From positions 1 to 6,189 of the forward strand of contig DAOUQA010000126.1 of the NCBI GenBank assembly GCA_030625905.1: a stretch of DNA of 6,189 nucleotides, given 5' to 3'. The DNA is from Kiritimatiellales bacterium (GTDB taxonomy: Bacteria > Verrucomicrobiota > Kiritimatiellia > Kiritimatiellales > Pontiellaceae). The position numbers and the translations under genes are program-made. Numbering within the stretch: position 1 is the stretch's first letter; each line of letters starts with the position of its first letter. Below, one piece after another: positions 1 to 5,042 of the stretch. The notes beneath the pieces were generated by a model. It searched no databases, had not been told where the DNA came from, and worked only from the letters and a program-made list of their open reading frames with translations.

Positions 1-60
1 GCCGTAACAGGCCAGTGTAGTGAAAGCGATGGTTATGAATGTGAGTTTATATAGCTTCAT
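1..60 (-). CDS. N-terminus of an exported protein or lipoprotein, cut by window edge
   Basis: Reading leftward from an ATG at 60, twenty codons stay open to the window edge. The peptide starts MKLYKL, has an uncharged hydrophobic stretch (TFITIAFTTLA) and then a cysteine at residue 18. Two lysines in the first five residues plus that core are the layout of a Sec signal peptide. T-L-A-C could be a weak lipobox, although threonine at -3 is not the usual residue. No SD sequence sits close to the ATG; the nearest GGAGG is about 40 nt upstream. The function cannot be told, because the mature protein lies outside the window. It could also be a chance reading frame, since only 60 nt are visible. Confidence 0.4.
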   Translation of the reverse strand, partial: MKLYKLTFITIAFTTLACYG

Positions 61-95
61 AATTTTATAAATGGAACGATTAGGGTTTTATCCCT

Positions 96-143
96 CCTGC
101 CTCCCATGAACTCCAAAATCCATTGCAGGAGTTGAATGGCAGG
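96..143. repeat. Imperfect inverted repeat
   Basis: The left arm holds CCTG (96-99), CCAT (104-107) and AACTCC (109-114). The right arm holds GGAGTT (128-133), ATGG (136-139) and CAGG (140-143). All three blocks pair in order with small bulges, around a 13-nt loop. There is no T-run on either side, so it does not look like an intrinsic terminator. It could be a REP-like element or an mRNA structure in the leader of the gene starting at 60. Confidence 0.4.
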
Positions 144-152
144 ATGGATATG

Positions 153-174
153 AGGGCACCCTCAAGGTGCCATC
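153..174. repeat. Short stem-loop with GGCACC/GGTGCC stem
   Basis: GGCACC (155-160) pairs perfectly with GGTGCC (166-171) across the 5-nt loop CTCAA. One mismatch further out, GA (152-153) pairs with TC (173-174). It has stable GC-rich geometry but no following T-tract on either strand, so a terminator role is not supported. It lies 9 nt after the inverted repeat at 96-143, and the two may belong to one repetitive element. Confidence 0.4.
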
Positions 175-326
175 TTGATGTTGGACTGAGCCTCTCGACC
201 ACGGCCAACCTATCTATGGGGATTGTATGGAACCCCGAGCTCCGATTCCATGATTTTCTTTATATTCCTTTCCAATGGCTGGAAGGGATGAAAGAGGTTG
301 GGCAAGGAGACCATGGATAAACGAAC

Positions 327-399
327 CTTCACGGGGAGTTTTTGAAGGATGGGGCGGCTTGTTTTCCCGATCAGGGCGCACGTTCGGGCAAGGCGTGCG
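327..399 (-). other. Candidate oriIS (origin end) of the IS91-type element
   Basis: Next to GAAC at 323-326 lies CTTCA (327-331), pairing with TGAAG (343-347) over an 11-nt spacer. Further in, CGCACG (377-382) pairs perfectly with CGTGCG (394-399) over 11 nt. In IS91-type elements the origin is at the end downstream of the transposase, contains hairpin structure and abuts GAAC or CAAG. The orientation and tetranucleotide both fit. CAAG also occurs nearby at 303-306 and 389-392, so the exact boundary is not proven. Confidence 0.45.
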
Positions 400-414
400 G
401 AGGTGCCTTTTTTT
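390..414 (+). terminator. Possible weak plus-strand intrinsic terminator inside the IS end
   Basis: AAGGC (390-394) pairs with GCCTT (405-409) over a 10-nt loop, and the right arm runs into seven Ts (408-414). The stem is short, and it competes with the alternative CGCACG/CGTGCG hairpin. If it works, it would stop plus-strand transcripts entering the element antisense to the transposase gene. Confidence 0.25.
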
Positions 415-449
415 AGAAGTCTGGATGTCGCGGTTCGCTTTCATGGGAT

Positions 450-1622
450 TTAGGGCGGGCGTTCGGGGTGCGGTAGCGGGCAGGCGACGAGCTTGCCTTT
501 GCATTTTGGGCAGCGGGTGACATCGAGGCCAGTGAGGCGCAGGATTTTCTCGGGTGTGGTTTCCTTGGGTTCGTCGTCGGACGGTTCGGGCGGAGGTTGC
601 ATGCCGAGCGCGGAGCGGATCGTGATGAGCGCCCCCCGTTTGTTGGTGTTGGCGAGGAAGCCGAAGCAGCGGATCTTCATGAAGTTGGGCGGCAGGATGT
701 GCAGCGTGAAGCGGCGGAGGAACTCGAAGGCGTCGAGGGTAACGAGGTAGGTTTTATTTTTCTTTCGGTTCTTGGCGGTGAAGGTGACTTTGTCGTGGGC
801 GATGCTTTTGATGCGGTGGTTGGAGATCGCGACGCGGTGGGTGTAGCGACCAAGATAGTCGAGCACTTGGGCGGGGCCGCCGAAGGGGCGCTTGGCGTAG
901 ACGTTCCAGCTCTTTTTCTTTTGGGTGGAGTTGAGCAGATGCTTGAAGGCGGGGGGATCGGCGAGCGGCACGAGCTGGCCGTGGAACTCCAGCTTCCCGG
1001 CCTTGAATACGCGTAGCAGGTGGTCTCGGTATTTAGCGGCAAAGACGTTGCCGAGTGCGCGGACGGGAAAGAGGAAGCGGGCTTGCGGTGGGTGGATGAA
1101 TTCGGTGCCGCGCAGGACGCCTGCGGGGAGGATGATGTGCAGGTGGAAGTGGTCGCGCAGCTCCTGGTTCCAGGTGTGCAGGACGGCGATGAAGCCGGGC
1201 TGGCCTTCGAGCTTCCACTTCGGGTGCCGGGCGAAACCGGCGAGGGTTTCGTTGGCGCTTCGGAAGAGCAGGCCGAGCATGAGGCGCTTGTTCTGGAGGA
1301 TGAGCGGATTGAGTTCGTGCGGCAGCGTGAAGACGCAGTGGAAGTAGGGCACGTCGAGCAGGTCGGCCTTGCGCTTTTCAAGCCACTCCTGCTTGGCGGT
1401 GGTCTGGCACTTCGGGCAGTGGCGGTTGCGGCAGGAGTTGTATGAAGGCCGCTCGAAGCCGCAGCCGGGGCAGCGGTCGAGATGCCCGTCGAGCGCGGCG
1501 GTGCGGCAGATCCGGATCAGGTTGAGCGCGGAGCAGACATGCGGCGGCTGGGGATGCGCCGCAAGGAACGCATCGCCATACTCGCGAAGCACATCCGCCG
1601 CCTCGAAGCGGGGGCGGGACAT
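450..1622 (-). CDS. tnpA: IS91-family HUH/Y2 rolling-circle transposase
   Basis: This 390-residue enzyme nicks and joins single-stranded DNA to move the element by rolling-circle transposition. An N-terminal zinc-ribbon-like region has C51-x2-C54 and C64-x4-C69-x2-C72 (CRNRHCPKC). The metal-binding HUH motif is in H158-F-H160-L-H162. The paired catalytic tyrosines are Y256 and Y260 in YLGRYTHRVAIS, the signature of the family. A further C371-x2-C374 sits near the C-terminus. The length is normal for the family. The frame is open upstream to 1904, but I chose the ATG at 1622 because AGGAGG (1630-1635) lies 7 nt before it and the zinc region begins soon after. It follows the recombinase gene by 11 nt on the same strand. 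All key residues are present, so it is probably functional. Confidence 0.93.
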   Translation of the reverse strand: MSRPRFEAADVLREYGDAFLAAHPQPPHVCSALNLIRICRTAALDGHLDRCPGCGFERPSYNSCRNRHCPKCQTTAKQEWLEKRKADLLDVPYFHCVFTLPHELNPLILQNKRLMLGLLFRSANETLAGFARHPKWKLEGQPGFIAVLHTWNQELRDHFHLHIILPAGVLRGTEFIHPPQARFLFPVRALGNVFAAKYRDHLLRVFKAGKLEFHGQLVPLADPPAFKHLLNSTQKKKSWNVYAKRPFGGPAQVLDYLGRYTHRVAISNHRIKSIAHDKVTFTAKNRKKNKTYLVTLDAFEFLRRFTLHILPPNFMKIRCFGFLANTNKRGALITIRSALGMQPPPEPSDDEPKETTPEKILRLTGLDVTRCPKCKGKLVACPLPHPERPP

Positions 1623-1629
1623 GGCACTT

Positions 1630-1635
1630 CCTCCT
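1630..1635 (-). promoter_or_regulatory. SD of the transposase overlapping the recombinase stop codon
   Basis: On the minus strand the sequence reads TAGGAGGAAGTGCCATG. The TAG is the recombinase stop (1634-1636), AGGAGG is a full SD and ATG (1622) starts the transposase. Ribosomes ending on the first gene are therefore placed on the SD of the second, which suggests translational coupling. Confidence 0.75.
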
Positions 1636-2467
1636 ACAGACTGTCGAGCGGCGAGCGCACGCTTTGGAGGTGTTCGCGGGAGATGTGGATGTAGCCCGAA
1701 GTGGTCTTGATGGCGGAGTGACCCATCATGCGCTTGAGCTCGAAGATGTCCGCGCCGGCCTCGAGCAGGTGCGTGGCGAAGCAGTGGCGCAGGGTGTGTA
1801 TGCCGCCGTGGTCGATGCCCGCGCGGTTGCGGACGAGGTAGAAGGTTTTCTGGGCGGATCCGATCGGCATCGGCTTCGCCCGGTCGCGCCCGAAGAAGAG
1901 CCACTCGCCCGGGTGGAAGCAGCGGTAGTAGCTGCGCAGCTCGGCGAGCAGGCGCTGCGGAAGAATCGTGTACCGATCCTTGCGGCCCTTGCCTTGCTCA
2001 ACCCGAATAAGACTGCGCTGCGACTCAATATGTTCGGGCCTGAGCACCACGACTTCGCTCACCCGCAATCCCGCGCCATAGACGCACATCAAAAGCGCGC
2101 GGTGCTTCGGGTTTTGCGCCGCCGCGAGCAGGTTGGCCACCTGACCCTTCGAGTAGGCGCACGCGCGGAAGGTCACCTTGCGCCGCGCCGGCACCCGCAG
2201 ATCCGCCCGGGGGCGTGCGAGCACCTTTTCAAAAAGGAAGCGAATAGCCGCCAACGCCTGGTTGACCGAGTTCCACGCCAGCTTGCGCTCCTCGATGAGA
2301 TAGAGCAGGAAATCCTGCACCTGCTCGTTGGTTAGCCGATCCGGGGAACAATGGCAGTGTTCGCCCAGCCGTGCCAGCCAGTCGATGTAGGTTTTGATGG
2401 TACGCTCGGAATAGTGGCCAAGCTTGAGGGTGTCGATGGTACGTTGCCGCAAGGGTGTTGTGTTCAT
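1634..2467 (-). CDS. IS-borne tyrosine recombinase (phage-integrase family, XerC/D-like)
   Basis: This 277-residue protein belongs to the enzymes that cut and rejoin DNA through a covalent 3'-phosphotyrosine. An N-terminal SAM-like core-binding domain (about residues 5-85) is followed by the catalytic domain. The full catalytic set is visible: R135 in GAGLRVSE, K160 in GKGRKDR, H224-x2-R227 in HTLRHCFATH, H250 in MMGHS, and nucleophile Y259 in SGYIHIS. Spacing closely matches XerD. I prefer the ATG at 2467 because GGAG (2475-2478) lies 7 nt upstream; the in-frame ATG at 2500 has no SD. Some IS91-related elements are known to carry such a gene ahead of the transposase. Its role there is not established; resolving circular or multimeric intermediates is one possibility. 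It is not a host XerC/D: its tight coupling to tnpA marks it as part of the element. Confidence 0.92.
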   Translation of the reverse strand: MNTTPLRQRTIDTLKLGHYSERTIKTYIDWLARLGEHCHCSPDRLTNEQVQDFLLYLIEERKLAWNSVNQALAAIRFLFEKVLARPRADLRVPARRKVTFRACAYSKGQVANLLAAAQNPKHRALLMCVYGAGLRVSEVVVLRPEHIESQRSLIRVEQGKGRKDRYTILPQRLLAELRSYYRCFHPGEWLFFGRDRAKPMPIGSAQKTFYLVRNRAGIDHGGIHTLRHCFATHLLEAGADIFELKRMMGHSAIKTTSGYIHISREHLQSVRSPLDSL

Positions 2468-2478
2468 GGAGAATCTCC
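2468..2478 (-). promoter_or_regulatory. Perfect dyad over the recombinase ribosome-binding site
   Basis: GGAGA-A-TCTCC directly precedes the recombinase ATG and contains the SD (GGAG on the minus strand, 2475-2478). With one central base it cannot form a hairpin, but as a DNA dyad it could bind a dimeric repressor at the start site. It could also be chance. Confidence 0.3.
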
Positions 2479-2598
2479 GGTTCTTCCCGGCACTCTTCAT
2501 GAATACCGGTGCGAACGGGAGTCTTGCTCCAAATGAATGTTTTGGCGAGAGCCTGACGCGGAGCGGCTTAGTTCAACAGTGGCATCAGCGGAAAGTTT

Positions 2599-2624
2599 TC
2601 CATATATGCCCCTTATGGGATGGA
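2599..2624. repeat. Palindromic unit 1 of the IS upstream array
   Basis: TCCAT (2599-2603) pairs with ATGGA (2620-2624), and CCC (2610-2612) with GGG (2617-2619). The left half, CCATATATGCCC (2600-2611), matches the left halves of the other units in this stretch. This is the shortest complete unit. Confidence 0.5.
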
Positions 2625-2678
2625 CGGTTTTTCCACAGATGACCGCATTAAACGGGCAAACATGGAAAATCGACCGTC
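2623..2678. repeat. Extended inverted repeat enclosing repeat copy A
   Basis: GACGGT (2623-2628) plus TTTTCC (2629-2634) pairs with GGAAAA (2664-2669) plus ACCGTC (2673-2678), with a 3-nt bulge (2670-2672). The 29 nt between contain CCG and CGG that can extend the stem. Twelve paired bases in order make this the strongest dyad in the window. It lies upstream of the recombinase gene. Confidence 0.55.
2633..2667. repeat. 35-bp repeat, copy A
   Basis: This copy matches the one at 2774-2808 at 31 of 35 positions, 141 bp apart in the same orientation. The shared core is CATTAAACGGG, then a variable base, then AAACATGGAA. Each copy is itself an imperfect palindrome, with CCA and TGG at the outside. 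It may be an internal duplicate of the element's terminus or a binding-site repeat. Confidence 0.7.
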
Positions 2679-2682
2679 TTAC

Positions 2683-2697
2683 TTTCCACATATGACC
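2683..2697. repeat. Half unit of the palindrome array
   Basis: TTTCCACATATGACC repeats the left half of copies A and B (CCACATATG followed by MCC) but lacks the right half. It lies 16 nt after copy A. It looks like a degraded or partial unit. Confidence 0.45.
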
Positions 2698-2734
2698 CCA
2701 GGTTGAATTTCGTGAACTGTTCTCGTTGGTCACT

Positions 2735-2749
2735 ATTTGCTCCGCAAAT
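2735..2749. repeat. Small perfect stem-loop followed by a T-rich run
   Basis: ATTTGC (2735-2740) pairs perfectly with GCAAAT (2744-2749) over TCC. On the plus strand it runs into TATTTTT, which is terminator-like but AT-rich and weak. No plus-strand gene upstream would need it. For the leftward fumarase transcript it has no following U-run. Confidence 0.35.
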
Positions 2750-2773
2750 TATTTTTCCGCATTCGCTCCAAAA

Positions 2774-2808
2774 CCACATATGCCCACATTAAACGGGTAA
2801 ACATGGAA
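2774..2808. repeat. 35-bp repeat, copy B; candidate upstream end (terIS) of the IS
   Basis: This is the outer copy of the repeat described at 2633-2667, starting CCACATATGCCC. CCC (2783-2785) and GGG (2795-2797) plus outer CCA and TGG form an imperfect palindrome. It ends 34 nt before the fumarase stop codon, so it is the most outward sequence that could belong to the element. Calling it terIS is inference from position and repetition only. Confidence 0.55.
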
Positions 2809-2842
2809 TTGAGAGACACATCTTTTTTCTCCGTTGCAATTC

Positions 2843-4465
2843 TCACGCCCCCCTCAAGATATCCGCAAAGAAGTCATTGCCTTTGTCGTCGGTGAGGATG
2901 ACGGCGGGGAAGTCGACGACTTCGATCTTGCGGACGGCTTCCATGCCGAGCGCTTCCATGTCGACGATTTCGACGGACTTAATGTTTTTCTCGGCGAGCA
3001 GGGCGGCGGGGCCGCCGAGGGAGCCGAGGTAGAAGCCGCCGTGCTTTCGGCAGGCGTCGGTGACGTTTTGGCCACGGTTGCCTTTGGCGAGCATGATCAT
3101 GGAGCCGCGTTGGGCTTGGAAGCCGTCGACGTAGGGATCCATCCGCTGGGCGGTCGTGGGGCCGAACGATCCAGAGGGCTTGCCTTTGGGCGTTTTGGCG
3201 GGGCCAGCGTAGTAGACGGGATGGTTCTTGAAATACGCAGGCATCTCTTCGCCATTATCCAGCATCTCCTGAATCTTGGCGTGGGCAATGTCGCGCGCGA
3301 CGATGAGCGTGCCGTTGAGCCGCAGGCGGGTGAGAACGGGATATTGCGATAGGTCGGCGAGGACTTTCTCCATCGGGCGGTTGAGGTCGACGACGGGCGC
3401 ATCGTCAGTTTCCTGACCGAGGTTGGCGGGGGCATATTTGGCGGGGTCGTGTTCGAGCTGTTCAAGGAAGACGCCGTCGCGGGTGATCTTGGCCTTGATG
3501 TTGCGGTCGGCACTGCACGAGACGCCGATGCCGACGGGGCAACTGGCGGCGTGGCGCGGCATGCGGACAACACGGACGTCGTGGCAGAAATACTTTCCGC
3601 CAAACTGCGCACCAATCTTTGAGTCCTGTGCCATCTGGAGAATCATGGTTTCCCATTCGAGGTCACGGAAGGCGCGGCCGGAGGCATCGCCGGTGGTGGG
3701 CAGGTCGTCGAGCGCACCGGCGGAGGCAAGCTTGACGTATTTCATCGTCGCCTCGGCGGAGGTGCCGCCAACAACGACGGCAAAGTGGTAGGGGGGGCAG
3801 GCGGCGGTGCCGATGTTGAAGAGTTCGGCCTTGAGGAATTCGGCGAGGGTTTCTTCGGTGAGCAGCGATTTGGTCTTTTGGAAGAGAGTTGACTTGTTGG
3901 CGGAGCCGCCGCCTTTGGCGATGAAGGTTAGCTCGTATTCCATACCGGTGCCGGAATAGATGTCGATCTGCGCGGGCAGGTTGTTGCCGGTATTCTTTTC
4001 CTTGGTCATGGAGAGCGGGGCGATCTGGGAATAGCGCAGGTTGAATTCCTGGTAGCAGCGGTGGATGCCGTTGGAGAAGGCCTCCTTTTCGTCGAAGCCC
4101 GCGGTCCAGATCTGCGCGCCCTTGGTTCCAACGACGATGGCGGTTCCGGTGTCCTGGCAGGTGGGTAGCTCGCCATAGGCGGCGATGACGGAGTTTTCGA
4201 GGAAGGCTTTGGCGACGAACTTGTCGTTCTCGCTGGCGTCGGGGTCGGCGAGGATCTTAGCAACCTGATGCATGTGGTCGGGGCGGAGATAGAAGGAGGC
4301 ATCGTGGAAGGCTTCGTAGGCAAGCTGTTCGAGTGCTTCCTTTTCAACGACGAGCACGTCCTTGCCGTTAAACTGCTCGACGCGTACGCCGTCGGGGGTA
4401 ACGAGGCGGTAGGGGGTGTCGTCGCCGCTGTGCTGGATGGTCGGGGTGTAGGCGTAGTCGGGCAT
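2843..4465 (-). CDS. fumA: Fumarate hydratase class I (iron-sulfur fumarase), single-chain type
   Basis: This cytosolic enzyme interconverts fumarate and L-malate in the TCA cycle, or in its reductive branch, using a [4Fe-4S] cluster. The 540-residue length and sequence match the single-chain FumA/FumB type (E. coli FumA is 548). Cluster cysteines are C103 (in CQDTGTA), C223 (AACPPYH) and C317 (SCSADRN), with nearly the same spacing as in E. coli. The C-terminal domain has GPAKTPKGKPSGSFGPTTAQRM (residues 421-442) and AKGNRG (460-465). T437, R441, K461, R391 and D105 fall where active-site residues lie in characterised class I enzymes, placed from memory. GGAG (4473-4476) lies 7 nt before the chosen ATG. 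The symbol states the type, not proven orthology to E. coli fumA. The IS element begins within about 35-180 nt of its stop; the gene itself is intact. Confidence 0.96.
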   Translation of the reverse strand: MPDYAYTPTIQHSGDDTPYRLVTPDGVRVEQFNGKDVLVVEKEALEQLAYEAFHDASFYLRPDHMHQVAKILADPDASENDKFVAKAFLENSVIAAYGELPTCQDTGTAIVVGTKGAQIWTAGFDEKEAFSNGIHRCYQEFNLRYSQIAPLSMTKEKNTGNNLPAQIDIYSGTGMEYELTFIAKGGGSANKSTLFQKTKSLLTEETLAEFLKAELFNIGTAACPPYHFAVVVGGTSAEATMKYVKLASAGALDDLPTTGDASGRAFRDLEWETMILQMAQDSKIGAQFGGKYFCHDVRVVRMPRHAASCPVGIGVSCSADRNIKAKITRDGVFLEQLEHDPAKYAPANLGQETDDAPVVDLNRPMEKVLADLSQYPVLTRLRLNGTLIVARDIAHAKIQEMLDNGEEMPAYFKNHPVYYAGPAKTPKGKPSGSFGPTTAQRMDPYVDGFQAQRGSMIMLAKGNRGQNVTDACRKHGGFYLGSLGGPAALLAEKNIKSVEIVDMEALGMEAVRKIEVVDFPAVILTDDKGNDFFADILRGA

Positions 4466-4485
4466 AATGGGTCTCCGTTGTGTAA

Positions 4486-4501
4486 TGTGGTTCTTACCAC
4501 A
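4486..4501 (-). promoter_or_regulatory. 16-bp perfect palindrome in the fumarase leader
   Basis: TGTGGT and ACCACA flank the four bases TCTT, ending 20 nt before the fumarase start. This is either an operator for a dimeric regulator or a hairpin in the 5' leader of the mRNA. The half-site TGGT/ACCA recalls GntR-type operators such as those of FadR or PdhR, but those usually have a three-base centre, so I do not assign a regulator. Confidence 0.45.
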
Positions 4502-4589
4502 GATTTCCTAGCGCAGCGGAGCCGCAACTAAATATTTTTTATCCCGGAGGTACAGAGGAAATGGGCAAAATAGGGGCTCTTAACCCTTC

Positions 4590-4624
4590 AAACCCACTGT
4601 TTCAGGAGGATTTCTGACGGGTTT
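4590..4624. repeat. Inverted repeat between fumarase and the small gene
   Basis: AAACCC (4590-4595) pairs with GGGTTT (4619-4624), and TCAG (4602-4605) with CTGA (4614-4617), with an uneven internal loop. It is followed on the plus strand by nine As, not Ts, so it is not a terminator for plus-strand reading. It lies in the divergent region 4466-4714, where the promoters of both gene directions should be. Confidence 0.3.
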
Positions 4625-4626
4625 CG

Positions 4627-4649
4627 AAAAAAAAAGGGGGGAGGGGAAA
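4627..4649. other. Purine-only tract A9-G6-A-G4-A3
   Basis: Twenty-three consecutive purines (A9, G6, A, G4, A3) sit in the divergent intergenic region, 17 bp upstream of the proposed -35 of the small gene. Homopolymer runs like this are prone to slippage and can alter promoter geometry or DNA bending. No function is shown. Confidence 0.5.
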
Positions 4650-4665
4650 TAGGCACAAAAAACCG

Positions 4666-4694
4666 TTGCACAAACAGGGGATTGGGCATATACC
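4666..4694 (+). promoter_or_regulatory. Candidate sigma70-type promoter for the small gene
   Basis: TTGCAC (4666-4671) and TATACC (4689-4694) are separated by exactly 17 bp. Both agree with the consensus at four of six positions. Transcription would start near 4701, which leaves a very short leader with the SD (GGAGG, 4701-4705) almost at the 5' end. That is a mild argument against it. Confidence 0.35.
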
Positions 4695-4714
4695 ACCGTT
4701 GGAGGGCGACAGTT

Positions 4715-4951
4715 ATGGTGAATGACTATGTAGAGGAGGAGCTCGTTGTGCGCCCGATTCACGGAATGCAGCTTTCCGAGGGGTATATCCGGAAGGAGAA
4801 CTCCAAAGGTTTCTTGGGGAGCCTGCCGGGACTTCTGCCATCGAGAGGCAGGACGAAAGAAGAAGTCCGGGTGCGGTTGGAACGGGAGGCCAAGGCGTAT
4901 TACGGCGACGATGTCATTGTTGAGATCGCGCCCCAAGCGCTCGCAAGCTAG
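4715..4951 (+). CDS. Small protein of unknown function, 78 residues
   Basis: I do not recognise this protein. It starts at an ATG with GGAGG (4701-4705) 9 nt upstream. An in-frame ATG at 4682 lies upstream of the proposed -10 box and has no SD. The product is soluble-looking and highly charged. It has an acidic start (MVNDYVEEEL), a glycine/leucine-rich middle (GFLGSLPGLLPSRGR) and a C-terminal part that should form an amphipathic helix (KEEVRVRLEREAKAYYG) followed by a short strand (VIVEIAP). No signal peptide, membrane segment or cysteine is seen. It precedes rsgA on the same strand by 91 nt. It is more likely a separate gene than part of one operon, since rsgA has its own promoter candidate. 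A good SD and balanced codon content favour a real gene. Confidence 0.6.
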   Translation: MVNDYVEEELVVRPIHGMQLSEGYIRKENSKGFLGSLPGLLPSRGRTKEEVRVRLEREAKAYYGDDVIVEIAPQALAS

Positions 4952-4985
4952 TCCGGCCCACCCGCCGCTTTCCGTTAGTCTGGGT

Positions 4986-5013
4986 TTGTGATCGGCTCGT
5001 TTCGTGGTACAAG
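4986..5013 (+). promoter_or_regulatory. Candidate promoter for rsgA
   Basis: TTGTGA (4986-4991) and TACAAG (5008-5013) are 16 bp apart, ending 29 nt before the rsgA start. The match is moderate. The position between the two plus-strand genes supports separate transcription of rsgA. Confidence 0.33.
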
Positions 5014-5042
5014 TTCCCAATGCTTGAAAACGGGAAGATGCA

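Larger units (their letters stand above)
61..326. other. Non-coding stretch between the edge gene and the IS element
   Basis: I see no convincing gene here. A 65-codon frame on the plus strand has no SD and no recognisable sequence. The stretch is marked by several inverted repeats: 96-143, 153-174, and TTCCA/TGGAA at 270-274 and 280-284. It would contain the promoter and leader of the leftward gene starting at 60. It ends with GAAC (323-326), the tetranucleotide IS91-type elements choose as target. It may be the remains of a degraded repeat element, but that is inference. Confidence 0.5.
327..2808 (-). mobile_element. IS91-family insertion sequence with tyrosine recombinase plus HUH transposase
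   Basis: The element is defined by the transposase at 450-1622 and the recombinase at 1634-2467, both on the minus strand. IS91-type elements move by rolling-circle transposition, have no long terminal inverted repeats, make no target duplication, and insert next to GAAC or CAAG at the origin end, which lies downstream of the transposase. Here GAAC occupies 323-326 and is followed at once by a small hairpin, so 327 is the proposed origin end. The other end is much less certain. I place it at the outer copy of a 35-bp repeat (2774-2808), but the inner copy at 2633-2667 is also possible. The presence of the element is firm; its edges are inference. Both genes look intact, so the element may still be active. 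Confidence 0.65.

Noticed and set aside
123..320. 65-residue plus-strand frame in the left flank
   Set aside because: It runs through two hairpins, has no SD or promoter, and has no recognisable sequence.
450..1904. 484-residue version of the transposase frame starting at 1904
   Set aside because: The first 94 codons lie inside the recombinase gene in another frame and read as low-complexity Arg/Pro/His. The ATG at 1622 has a full SD 7 nt upstream and gives the normal family length.
1664..2335. 223-residue plus-strand frame antisense to the recombinase
   Set aside because: Its composition is that of an antisense shadow of a GC-rich gene, with no SD or motif. The recombinase on the other strand has all its catalytic residues.
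2468..2500. Eleven extra N-terminal codons of the recombinase from the ATG at 2500
   Set aside because: There is no SD upstream of 2500, while the ATG at 2467 has GGAG at 7 nt and begins closer to the conserved core-binding domain.
2497..2733. 78-residue minus-strand frame over the palindrome array
   Set aside because: Its recurring peptide pieces (HMWK, ICGK, IYGK) are simply the DNA repeats read in one frame. It also overlaps the leader of the recombinase gene.
2599..2808. CRISPR array
   Set aside because: The units are uneven in length and spacing (33, 53 and 88 bp between starts), are themselves palindromic and degenerate, and no cas gene is present.
2806..2842. Intrinsic terminator after fumarase (GAATTG/CAATTC)
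   Set aside because: The six-base arms are 25 nt apart and AT-rich, and there is no U-run after the distal arm on the minus strand.
2834..3352. 172-residue plus-strand frame antisense to fumarase
   Set aside because: The Gly/Asp/Glu/Val-rich composition is a mirror of the fumarase coding sequence, which is clearly the real gene.
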